This document shows positions 35,782-47,560 of a stretch of DNA of 64,000 bases, piece by piece (position 1 is the stretch's first letter; the number at the start of each line of letters is the position of its first letter). The translations under genes and the position numbers were made by a program. Origin of the DNA: Castor canadensis (lineage: Eukaryota; Chordata; Mammalia; Rodentia; Castoridae); the NCBI RefSeq assembly GCF_047511655.1, contig NC_133397.1:42484001-42548000 (forward strand), read 5' to 3'. The notes under the pieces were generated by a model, which made no database searches, had not been told where the DNA came from, and saw only the letters and a list, made by a program, of their open reading frames with translations.

Positions 35782-38700
35782 GATTATCTCATAATCTCAT
35801 AAAGTAGAAGCTCTCTGTGTTAGCCTCTTGGTCATTGACCTGAAACACCTGAGACCCAGTTAAAATAAGCAAAAGAAAAATAAGCAGAGTTGAATCCTTC
35901 TGACACAAACTTTGAAAGCTTCTATTAGAGTCATATCTGTGTTCATTACTACTGGTTTAGGCAAAAATTCCATGCTGGCATTGCTATTCCTGTAAATTGT
36001 TCTCCATTCTTCTGGACACTATCAGGGTAAGAGGAAGCTGGAAACATAGCCTGAAAAGTCAGATGAAGGCCTGCATCACCAGGGTGAAGAAAGGATGTTA
36101 TGAGGTGTCAGGATGCATGTATGCAGAGGGAAGTGGGTAGGGATAAGGTTGATTTAAGGAAGCTAGAAAATGAAAAAAAAAAAAAACCAATAAGGGTGCT
36201 GAAAAGTGGTGAATTACCTAGAAGAATTGTAGTGGAAGGAAAAATACACTTCTAGAAAATGGCAAGAAAACACAGGGCAAGGACTGATGGAGAAAGTGAG
36301 AGATCAGAAAGTGAACACATGTTGAGTATTCCCAGGTAATATTACTTGCTTTTTTTAAGGGGAAAAGTTCCCAGCTGCCTGTTAGGCCAAATTACTGGGA
36401 TTCTTAGACTCCCATGAGCAATTTGTATCTTTTCTGAAAACCTTTTTTGTTAAGAAACAATCTCTTTAACACTACAGGGAGCCAGAATTGATTGATTTGA
36501 TACAAGAGAATTACAGAATGTGACATACATGCTGTAGGTTCAAAGATATGAAGAGGAAATAAAATAATTTTTATCATCTTCATCTTCATCTAGCTCATTT
36601 TTTTAGTGATCTTCAGAAGTCTCTTACTTTTATTTTTCTGCATCTGATATAAAATATTTTTCCTAGCTTATCCCCTCCCCCGCACAAACACATTTTGTCA
36701 ATGATCCAGAAGTCTCCATCTGATTGTGCTATTAGCAGATTTTTAGCCATCTATGTCAATATGTTGGATTTTCAACACTTAAAGTAGCTTTTTAAAAAAA
36801 TAGTCTTTGTTGCATTATGACATAAGAGAAATTGTCTACTTTTGCTAAAGTAAGAGAGAAAAATGGAATGCAATCAACCATGATTTTTTTAAATGTTAGT
36901 TTTCCTATTTAGAAGATTGTTACTGATGATATGACAGAAAACATACTGCTATATTAACAAGGTGACCCAGTCACAAAATCCTATTAATGTGGAAAATGAC
37001 AGACTCAAGCTTTGTGGTAACAAATAAGGCAAGTTCTCACCTTTTATTCTTAAGACTTCTTGTTTAAATTCTCACTGATGACAGGGAAGCAAAGCACAAA
37101 CTTAAGTGATGTGCACGACTGTGTCAAAAACGTAATTCACATATAATCAGTATTGACTCCCTTCTAATTTTCTTACTTTTTTTCTACTTTTTGCAAAAAT
37201 GATGGTGGCAAACTAACTCTGGGAATATGGTGTCAAGTTTATGTTCATATAAAAGATCCATCTACAGAAGCATAAAATTTGAGTAGAAAATTTCAAACTA
37301 AACATCTACATTCATGACATTGCTGGCAAGTTTAAATTTATTTATTTTTTTAGAACTGAAAGGACCAAATAGTCATTTGCATTTTGAACGATAGTAAGTG
37401 CATTTCAGATTTAGTTGTCAATTTAATGAGGCCTCAAATATTGATTTTAGGGAAATAGCAAAGTAGGAAATAAAAATGGAGAGGATCACTATATTGGTAT
37501 CCTAGAGGGAATAAGTATGGTCACTTCAGTCAATGACAAACTGACTTTAGTGGTGTGGATCAGGCAAATAAAAATAAAGATTGCCTTGATTTAGTTTAAG
37601 TAGGAAAAGAAATCTTGCAGGTTTATGGTTTCATAAATTGTTCTGAATGTTTAATATCCCATGAAGAAGAAGCAAATAATGAAGATATTTCATTCAAGAA
37701 TAAAAAGCCAGCACACTCAGGCAAATGTCTTGTTATTCAGATTTAGCAACCTGTTACCCTAGTTTGCATTGTTAAAAGGCCTTAGACTGTTCTCAAAGCA
37801 TTCCCATGCAAATATTAGAGAGATTTTACTTCTAGATTTTAAGCAACTAAATGTCTGATCTGACTTCATGGTGGTATAATGAACTGAAACATTGTATACC
37901 ACATTGTTTTACTACTTTACTATCTGTTGTTGAATTTAGATAAATCACACACACTTTTTGAGAATAAACTGTTCTTATATATGGTGCTAATTTAGCTGCT
38001 TGGATCCTCTAAATACTTTCATTTCTCATTGAAAAATGTTAGGATATTAAAGTTAAATGTTTTATTCACTGTAAGGTTGATGAAGCAAAATCATAAAATA
38101 TTAAGTTATTTTCTGAACCTATGGAGCACGTGACATGTGTTACATAGGCTAGCCTAGAGTGATCCTGCTCTCTCTCTATTCTATTAGAATTTCTGCAATG
38201 AGAGGGAAAGGAGTGGTGTTGCGCTTTACTTCCTGATGTAAACACTCTTCTTTTTCTGAATGTGAAAGGTATAGCACATCTTCTCAACAGAACTCTTATT
38301 CTTGTCATGATATTCAACTTCTCTGTGGTCTGACTTTCCCTGGAGATCCATTAAAATTGTACTTGCATGACCCATGCTACCTTTCCCACCATCTTAGCCA
38401 GTCATGGCTCGCTCTCTTTGTTGCCTTAGGTATTTGGTAACAAATGTATTATTATATATTTCCTTGTTTTCTTTCTTTTTCTAAGATACATACTGTGTAG
38501 TTCTAGCTTACTGTAAGATTCTCAAAATCAAAACTTACAATTCATACACATGTTCTCTTTCATGTACAAAGCAATGCACACTAAGTATACTGCATGCAGT
38601 TCTCACAGAAAATGCCAATTATCATGCTTAAATTTTTGCTTTGATTATTGAGAAGTCCAAATTTAAAATATGTATAGGCCCTCTTGCCTCTAAACTTCTA

Positions 38701-40752
38701 TTTGATTTTTTTCCTGAATCTGACTGATTTTCATTTTTAATTTTATTATAGCATTTCTTTTGTGTGAAATGATAGGTGAGTAAATAAATAAATGGTTATT
38801 ATGTGTTTGTCAATGGTTCAATTAAAAAATAGCTCCCTTTGTTGACAATTATAATGAACCATTTTGGAATTTAGTTCCTGTTTAGAATAAATTTAATTAG
38901 TCTAGAAAGAAGGTAGATACAAAGAAAGTTCCAAATGAAGACACATGCTATGTTTAAGAACAGTTGATTTTACCAAATGGTTTCCCTCTGAGGAGAGAAG
39001 GATGACTTCATTGAGGCATGTAAAATGGGCTATGAAAAAGGATAATCTTGGACATGTTGAATTTGGGGGAAGGCAGCTTATAAAATGGAAATGGCATGGA
39101 CCAAACAAAAAGTTTGGGAAGAACATATTTAACATTGAACAAATTAGAACCATCACTAAAGGAGTTGAGAATAAAAAAGATTATTTGAAATATATGACAT
39201 TAGTTATTTAAGTAAAAGTCCATGAAACAAACTCTGATTGGTAGATAGAAAAACTATAAAATTGATGAATAAATTAAAAACCAATCCTTTGAGAACAACA
39301 GTATTGTAAACAAAACTGTTACAAAGATAATTGAAAGAAAAAGGAGAGAAATTTTTAAAAAGCAATATCAGAAGGGAAGAAGTAGATAAAAATCACAAAC
39401 ATAAAAGAGCTACTTCAATGAAAATAAGATACCATCTGCTCAACTGGAAACTAAATCAAATTATAAAGTTGTAATAATTAAATGGGAACATATCAGTGCA
39501 AGAGTAAACTTACAGACTAATGAAATAGAGAAAAAATAGTCAGAAGGAACTCTAGATGTACGTATAAATTTAATTCTTCATAAAGATGGCAAATCAAATC
39601 AGTTAGAAAGATTATTCTACAACTAGTGTCAGGCAACTGGCTGATCAGTTAGAAAAATAGTGAGATTATTTTCTCTTACAATACAAGTAGTGAATTAATA
39701 AAACTTTTTAAAAAATAAATAAAATTGCTAAAAAGAAAAAAGATAAATATTTATACATTCTTAGTATTAGAAATTGCCATTCTGAAAATGACCCATCTTC
39801 TACAATAAGCAGTAATTTTTTTTATTGAAATAAAAAAGCAGATAAAAGCAATGCAGTCTATTTAGAAGACAACATACAAACTGGATTTGTATAAATGTTT
39901 GGTAAAACAAGCAAAAACCATTTACACTTCTACTTCTTAATTACTAAAATTCTGAATTACGTGTGATTGTCATGCAACATAAACACACTCCCACAAACAT
40001 TCATATGTACATCGATCCTTTCAGAAAAATAATATGATTTAGGAATATATGGGTATATATGTGAATACAAGAATACACATATGCCTATATTTATATGCAT
40101 CCCAAATCGTTTTTGATTGCAAACAGAAGAAAAGTGACTCTGGCTTAGATAGAAGAAGAATATATGAAAGGATGCTGTATGGACTGCAGATTGCTAGCAA
40201 GGGTGCAAAATGGAAGGTTCAGGGAAGCAGATAGTTAAGTGATATCAGCAGAGTGATATCAATAGAAAAATCACACCACAGAAGTCTTTGCTGCTACTAC
40301 TGCCTGTAAAAATGCTCTCTCTGTCATTGCTGGGAAGGATTTTCCTTTGTCCTTGCTTCTTTGTATTGTATTTGGTTTGCCAAGCCTGAATTTTGAATAC
40401 TTGCCCTGGCTTCTAGAAGAGAGAGGTAAAATGGTGATTTCAAATTCTGCATTGAGAGGCCACCATGATACAACAACTTACCTCTCTAAAGTATGAAGAA
40501 CCATGAATTTAGTGAGTTATACCTGAGTGTCCTGTGGCCGATGTATGTGTTGAGACATCATTTGATACTAAATGGCTATGAACAAAATGATGCTGTGGAT
40601 GACATTCAATGCATTGATGTATCAATCAGCATTTATCAAAAACACAAAATACATGCAAATAACTTTTCCCCCATTCAGGTGTATGCAGTCTGAGAGTTAA
40701 CATTAGTCTATGTAAGAAATCCTATAAAACAGCTTATATTAAGTTTTGCAGT
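35782..40752. other. Unique non-coding sequence, 5 kb
   Basis: No gene is recognised. AT-rich, with many short homopolymers. The part from about 36,600 to 38,000 lacks obvious repeats and could hold conserved non-coding sequence. No hallmark lets me claim it. Confidence 0.45.
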
Positions 40753-42103
40753 GAGATTCCAAGATGGCAGCTAGAGTAAGGAAGCAGAAAGAGTGCCTCC
40801 TAAAGTAAAATCTTGGAGAGATGCTGGAGATACACCTTACAGGAAAAACCACCAAGAAGAGGCAAACCTTTGACTCCTCCACACCTCGAGTCCGTGCATA
40901 GCATCTCCACTTCACGTTAAATGAAGAAACCAGGAGAGCTCCCGCCCCACACACAGGGAAAAAAGAAAAAAACCTGAATAATAAGCAATAACAACAAAAA
41001 AGACACAAAACAAAGAGGGCAGGGTACCCTGCGTGCAAAAGAGGGGGGAGGGGAAATCCCTCACAACAAGCCAGCTAGAGAAGGCAGGAGTGGCGGCACA
41101 TGTCCAGCAACCAGGAGCAGGAAGTTTGTAAAAGTGGCATGGGAGGAAAACTCCACAGGAGAGGGGGGAAGACCCACTTCCCACATGAACTGTAAATAAA
41201 CACACAGGCCTGAGAAAGCTAGTGCAGTGTCACTTCCTTCAGTGTGCTTGGAAAGGGGAAAGCTTGTAGCAGTGGTGGTTGCACACAAAAGAACTCTGAG
41301 TAAACAAAGCCTGTGAGGGCCAGGTGAGTATTAAGCTCACTCCTGAGATCTGCATAAATAAAGCCTCCAGCAACAGCAAGCTGACAGCAGCGAGCAGGTA
41401 AGCCACAGCCTCAGATAGACATTCACAGAACTGTCTCCAGACTCTTTTTTTTTCTCTCTTCCTTTGATGAGACAACAACCGAACTACACCTGCATGCTGA
41501 AAAACTTACTGAAACTGTATTGCATTGAACTTGGGACACTTCATGGTGCTTTTTTTGTTTTGTGTTGTTTTGTTTTGTTTTTCCCCTTTGATGAGACAAT
41601 GACAGAACTACTTCTAAGACACCATCTCCAGGATTGGAGGCAGAGGGACTAACACCAAAATTATTAAGACAGAAACTTTATTGCATTTGGACTTGGAGAT
41701 TTTTAAAAATTTATTTTGTATTTTTTTCAATCCTCTCTCTGTCTCTCTAATGCCTGTTCAGCTTACTGTTGATTAGTACACTATCTCTCCCTGTATATAT
41801 CTTTGAAACTTTGTTTGTTTGTTTGTTTTGTTTTGTTCTATTTGTTTGTTTATTTGTTTTTCCCTTTTTCTTTAACTTCTTTGAATTCCATCTCCTCTCA
41901 CCCTTCCATTCTAAATATCACAGTTGTTATTATTACAAGCTAGAAAATACTTAATTGCACACAGTACAGGGACAATAACAACACCAAAGGCAATGACAGG
42001 AAGATAGAAAAAAACAGGGAAACCATTTCCCCACAGCAAAAAATTAGTACAGGAACCAGAGGGAAATGAAGAAAACAGATACTCAGATCCAGACTCAAAC
42101 AAA
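40753..42103 (+). promoter_or_regulatory. L1-B 5'UTR / internal promoter
   Basis: About 1.35 kb before ORF1, CG-richer in its first half and A/T-rich with TTTG repeats near 41810-41870. The YY1-type AAGATGG core lies within the first 20 bases, as in L1-A. It is shorter than the L1-A 5'UTR by about 190 bp. Activity is inference. Confidence 0.7.
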
Positions 42104-43221
42104 ATGAAGATAAACTATGCCAAAGAATCCAATGAAGCCCACAAGAATAATCTAAAAGAAGAAATATTACTGGTAATCAATGAGAATTTTATAGAGAGGA
42201 TACTGGATATGGTCAACCAAAATGCACAGGAGACACTGAAGAAATTTCAAGAAAACAAAAATAGAGAATTTGAAAAGGCACAAGAAGAAATAAATGAAAC
42301 CATAGAAGCACTGCATAAACACCAAAGTGAAAGAAAGAACACAATTAATAAACAAATAAATGAACTCAGGTCAAAAATAGACAACATTAAAGAAGAAATG
42401 ACTCAGGATATGGAAAATCTCAGAAAAAAGAACAAAACAGAATTGCAAAACAAAATGGAAGGCAAATCCAGCAGAATAGAACAAACAGAAGACAGAATGT
42501 CAGAATTTGAAGATGAAATGGTAATTAAAGGAAAAACCAAACAACTATTAGTTAAACAACTCAAGACCTGTGAAAAGAAAATGCAAGAACTAATCCATCA
42601 AAAGACCAAACCTCAGAATCATGGGCATTGAAGGAGAAGAGGTGCAAGCAAAGGGAATGCATAATATATTCAACAAAATAATAACAGAAAATTTCCCAAA
42701 TCTAGAGAAATCTATTCCCATACAGATGCTAAAGGACTCCAGAACACCAAACAGACCAGACCAAAATAGATCTACACCTTGGCATATTATCATTAAAACA
42801 ACAAATACAGAGACCTGAGAAAGAATACTGAAGGCTATAAGAGAGAAAAAACAAACAACATACAAAAGTAAACCCATCAAACTTCTCAACAGAAACATTA
42901 AAAGCAAGAAGAGCTTGGGGTGAGATCTTCCAGGCACTGAATGAAAATAACTTCAACCCCAGGATATGCTCCCCAGCAAAACTATCATTCAAAATAGATG
43001 GAGCAATAAAACTCTTCCATGATAAGCAGAAACTAAAACAATATGGGACCACAAAGTCACCACTACAAAAGATTCTTCAAAGGATTCTGCATCCAGAAAG
43101 TGAAACCCAACATAACCATGAAAGGGCAGGAGCACCAAACTACAGGAAAAGAAAAAGCAAGAAAATAGAGAGGAACTTCAACTTAGGTACTCACAATCAA
43201 ACCTTCAAACAACTAAGATAA
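42104..43221 (+). pseudogene. L1-B ORF1, broken
   Basis: Opens with MKINYAKESNEAHKNN and runs 175 codons as a Lys/Glu/Gln-rich region predicted to form a coiled coil, the part that makes ORF1p trimers. A frameshift near 42590-42620 moves the RNA-binding part (NIFNKIITENFPNLEK, then RTPNRPDQN) into another frame, where a TGA follows at about 42816. The C-terminal basic region (ESETQHNHERAG, YRKRKSKK) ends at a TAA at 43219-43221, five bases before the ORF2 ATG. Full length would be about 370 codons, similar to other mammalian ORF1p. Confidence 0.88.
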
Positions 43222-43225
43222 CTGA

Positions 43226-46200
43226 ATGACAGGAATCACCACATACCTATCATAATAAAACTTAATGTTAATGGACTTAATTACCCCACCAAAAGGAGCC
43301 CTTTAACAAAATGGATTAAAGAAGAAGATCCAACAATTTGTTGCTTATAGGAGACCCATCTCACCAAAAGAAATAAGAATAGGCTTAGGATGAAAGGCTG
43401 GAAGATTTACCAAGACAATGGCCCCCCAAAACAGGAAGGGGTAGCAATATTTATCTCTGACAAAGTAGACTTCAAACCTACATTGATCAAATAAGATAAG
43501 GAAGGCCATTCCATACTAATAAAAGGGGAAATAGACCAAAAGGAAATAACAATGATCAACCTATATGCACCCAATGTCAACGCACCCAATTTCATCAAAA
43601 TACCCTGAAAGATTTAGTGGCATAGATTAACTCCAACACAGTGGTTGTGGGAGATTTTAACACCCCATCATCATCAATAGATAGGTCATCCGAACAAAAA
43701 ATCAATAAAGAAATCCTAGATCCAAAATATAGCATAGATCAAATGGACCAAGTTGATGTCTACAGAACATTTCATCCAACTTCTACACAATATACATTCT
43801 TCTCAGCAGCCCATGGAACCTTCTCCAAAATAGATCATATCCTAGGGCACAAAGCAAGCCTCAGCAAATATAAGAAAATAGAAATCACACCATGCATTCT
43901 ATCTGATCACAATGCAATAAAACTAGAACTCAACAACATAAGTAAAGACAAAAAACACGCAAACAGCTGTAAACTGAATAACTCATTGCTTAATGAACAA
44001 TGGGTCATTGATGAAATAAAAGGGGAAATTTAAAAGTTCCTGGAAGTCAGAGAAGATGAAAACACAACTTACCGGAACCTATGGGACACAGCAAAGGCAG
44101 TCCTGAGACTAAAGTTCATAGCCATGAGTGCATATATTAATAAGACTGAAAGATCCCAAATCAATGACCTAATGATACATCTCAAACTCCTAGAAAAACA
44201 AGAACAAGCAAATCCCAAAACAAATAGAAGGAGAGAAATAATAAAAATAAGAGCTGAAATCCATGAAATAGAAACTAAAAAAACCATACAAAGAATTAAT
44301 GAAACAAAAAGTTGGTTCTTTGAAAAAATAAACAAGATCGATAGACCCCTGGCAAACCTGACTAAAATGAGGAGAGAAAAAAACCAAATTAGTAGAATTA
44401 GGAGTGCAAAAGGGGAGATAACAACAAACACCATGGAAGTCCAGGTAATCATCAGAGACTACTTTGAGAACCTTTATTCAAATAAATTTGAAAATTTTAA
44501 TGAAATGGACAGATTTCTAGATACATATGATCATCCAAAACTGAACCAAGAGGAAATTAATCACCTGAATAGATCTATAACACAAAATGAAATTGAAGCA
44601 GCAATCAAGAGTCTCCTCAAAAAGAAACATCTAGGACCTGATGGATTCTCTGCTGAATTCTATCAGACCTTTAAAGAAGAACTGATACCAACCCTCCTTA
44701 AACTGTTCCATGAAATAGAAAGGGAAGGAAAACTGCCAAACACATTTTATGAAGCCAGTATTACACTTATCCCAAAACCAGGCAAAGACGCCTCCAAAAA
44801 GGAGAACTATAGGCCAATCTCCTTAATGAACATTGACGCAAAAATCCTCAACAAAATAATGGCAAACTGAATTCAACGACACATCAAAAAGATTATTCCC
44901 CAAGACCAAGTAGGCCTCATCCCAGGGATGCAGGGGTGGTTCAACATAGGAAAATCAATAAATGTAATAAACCACATTAACAGCAGCAAAGACAAAAACC
45001 ACTTGATCATCTCAATAGATGCAGAAAAAGCCTTTGATAAGATCCAACACCATTTCATGATAAAAGCTCTAAGAAAACTAGGAATAGAAGGAAAGTACCT
45101 CAACATTATAAAAGCTATATATGACAAACCTACAGCCAGCATTATACTTAATGGAGAACAACTGAAACTCTTCCCTCTAAAATCAGGAACCAGACAAGGA
45201 TGCACACTATCTCCACTCCTATTCAACATAGTACTGGAATTCCAAGCCAGAGTGATTAGGAAAGAAGAAGGAATAAAAGGAATACAAATAGGGAAAGAAA
45301 CTGTCAAAATATCCCTATTTGCAGATGACATGATCCTATACCTTAAAGACCCAAAAAAACTCTACTCAGAATTTTCTAGACATCATCAATAGCTATAGCA
45401 AGGTAGCAGGATATAAAATCAACATAGAAAAATCATTAGCATTTCTATACACTAACAATGAGCAAACTGAAAAAGAATGTATGAAAACAATTCCATTCAC
45501 AATAGCCTCAAAAAAAATCAAAAACCTAGGGGTAAACCTAACAAAAGATGTGAAAGACCTCTACAAGGAAAACTATACACTTCTGAAGAAAGAGATTGAG
45601 GAAGACTATAGAAAGTGGAGAGATCTCTTATGCTCATGGATTGGTAGAATCAACATAGAAAAAAATGTCTATACTCCCAAAAGTAATCTACATGTTTAAT
45701 GCAATTCCCATCAAAATTCCAATGACATTCATTAAAGAGATCAAAAAATCTACTGTTAAATTTATATGGAAATACAAGAGGCCACAAATAGCGAAGGCAA
45801 TACTCAGCAAAAAAGAACAATGCAGGAGGTATCACAATACCTGACTTCAAACTATATTACAAAGCAATAACAATAAAAGCAGCATGGTACTGGCACAAAA
45901 ACAGACATGAAGACCAGTGGAACAGAATAACAGAATAGAGGACCCAGATATGAAGCCACACAACTATAACCAACTTGTCTTTGACAAAGGTGCTAAGAAT
46001 ATATGAAGGAGAAATAGCAGCCTCTTCAACAAAAACTGCTGGGAAAACTGGTTAGCAGTCTGCAAAAAATTGAAACTAGATCCATGTATATCACCCTATA
46101 CCAAGATTAACTCAAAATGGATCAAGGATCTTAATATCAAACCATAAACTCTAAAGTTGATACAGGAAAGAGTAGGAAATACTCTGGAATTAGTAGGTAT

Positions 46201-47059
46201 AGGTAAGAACTTTCTCAACGAAACCCCAGTAGCACAGCAACTAAGAGATAGCATGGATAAATGGGACCTCATAAAGCTAAAAAAGATTCTGTTCATCAAA
46301 AGAAATGGTCTCTAAACTGAACAGAACACCCACAGAGTGGGAGAAAATATTTGCCAACTATACATCAGACAAAGGACTGATAACCAGAATATATAGGGAA
46401 CTTAAAAAACTAAATTCTCCCCAAACTAATGAACCAATAAAGAAATGGGCAAGTAAACTAAACAGAATTTTCTCAAAAGAAGAAATTCAAATGGCCAAAA
46501 AACACATGAAAAAATGCTCACCATCTCTAGCAATAAAGGAAATGCAAATTAAAACCACGCTAAGGTTCCACCTCATGTCTGTTAGAATAGCCATCATCAG
46601 CAACACCACCAACAACAGGTGTTGGCTAGGATGTGGGGAAAAAGGAACCCTCTTACACTGTTTTTGGAATGGAAACTAGTACAACCACTCTGGTAAAAAA
46701 TTTGGAAGCTACTTAAAAAGCTAGACATTGATCTACCATTTGATCCAGCAATACCACTCTTGGGGATATACCCAAAAGACTGTGACACAGGTTACTCCAG
46801 AGGCACCTGCACACCCATGTTTATTGTGGCACTATTCACAATAGCCAAGTTATGGAAACAGCCAAGATGCCCCACCACTGACGAATGGATTAAGAAAATG
46901 TGGTATCTATACACAATGGAATTTTATGTAGCCATGAAGAAGAATGAAATGTTATCATTCGCTGGTAAATGGATGGAATTGGAGATCATCATTCTGAGTG
47001 AGGTTTGCCTGGCCCAAAAGACCAAAAATCGTATGTTCTCCCTCATATGTGGACATTAG
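43226..47059 (+). pseudogene. L1-B ORF2 (endonuclease/reverse transcriptase), broken
   Basis: The ATG at 43226 begins MTGITTYLS and the reading ends SLICGH with TAG at 47057-47059, giving about 1,278 codons, the normal ORF2 length. Stops fall soon after the start. A TAG lies at 43623-43625 just before the endonuclease GDFNTP (Asp at 43653), and a TAA at 44031-44033; both have counterparts in L1-A. A TGA follows KIMAN at about 44868. The SDHN residues lie at 43902-43913 and the FADD catalytic motif is intact at 45318-45329. Frameshifts follow near 45355, at 45659-45665 and 45809-45814, at an 8-bp duplication near 45922-45937, and in the Cys-rich region ([14 protein letters not shown]) near 46665. 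No functional protein can be made. Confidence 0.92.
45598..45996 (+). other. Tract identical to L1-A 25181-25571
   Basis: 399 bases here against 391 in L1-A, with no substitution. The size difference is a tandem duplication of ACAGAATA near 45922-45937. Sharp edges: mismatches resume at 45597 and at 45997. It covers the ORF2 region after the reverse-transcriptase core. As the tract is frameshifted in both copies, selection on a protein cannot explain the identity. Confidence 0.85.
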
Positions 47060-47560
47060 ATCAAGGGCAAACACAACAAGGGGATTGGACTTTGAGCACA
47101 TGATAAAAGCGAGAGCACACAAGGGAGGGGTGAGGATTGGTAAGACACCTAAAAAAATTAGCTAGCATTTGTTGCCCTTAACACAGAGAAACTAAAGCAG
47201 ATACCTTAAAGCAACTGAGGCCAATAGGAAAAGGGGAACAGGTACTAGAGAAAAGGTTAGATCAAAAAGAATTAACCTAGAAGGTAACACCCACACACAG
47301 GAAATCAATGTGAGTCAATGCCCTGTATAGCTATCCTTATCTCAACCAGCAAAACCCCTTGTTCCTTCCTATTATTGCTTATACTCTCTCTACAACAAAA
47401 TTAGAAATAAAGGCAAAATAATTTCTGCTGGGTATTGAGGGGGTGGGGGGGAGAGGAAGGGGGTGGAAGCAGGGGGGAGAAATGACCCAAGCCTTGTATG
47501 CACATATGAATAATAAAATTTAAAAAAATTAAAAAAATAAAAACAAAAAACCAAAAAAAA
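47060..47560 (+). other. L1-B 3'UTR and A-rich tail
   Basis: Contains a G-rich tract at about 47440-47480 (runs of 4 to 7 G), a potential G-quadruplex typical of L1 3'UTRs, then CTTGTATGCACATATGAATA and an interrupted A-rich tail of about 45 bp. The interrupted tail suggests some age. Confidence 0.88.

Larger units (their letters stand above)
40753..47560 (+). mobile_element. L1-B: near-full-length LINE-1, plus strand
   Basis: About 6.8 kb with the same plan as L1-A: 5'UTR from GAGATTCCAAGATGGCAGC, ORF1 at 42104, ORF2 at 43226, and a 3'UTR ending in a long A-rich tail. Sampled comparison with L1-A gives roughly 5-11% differences, apart from some tracts of near identity. A clean target-site duplication is not visible; AAAACAGCTTATATTA upstream and AAAACATAGCCTATTA after the tail are only a loose match. 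Both ORFs are disrupted, but the reverse-transcriptase FADD motif survives. Confidence 0.95.

Noticed and set aside
45650..45850. 66-codon frame on the minus strand, identical in translation to a frame at 25319-25519
   Set aside because: Not a conserved small gene. Both frames are antisense to the frameshifted ORF2 tract that is identical in the two L1 copies. The identity was used as evidence for conversion instead.
23651..47560. One L1 duplicated together with its flanks (segmental inverted duplication)
   Set aside because: The flanks outside the two elements do not match, and L1-A has its own perfect 15-bp target-site duplication, so two separate insertions are favoured.
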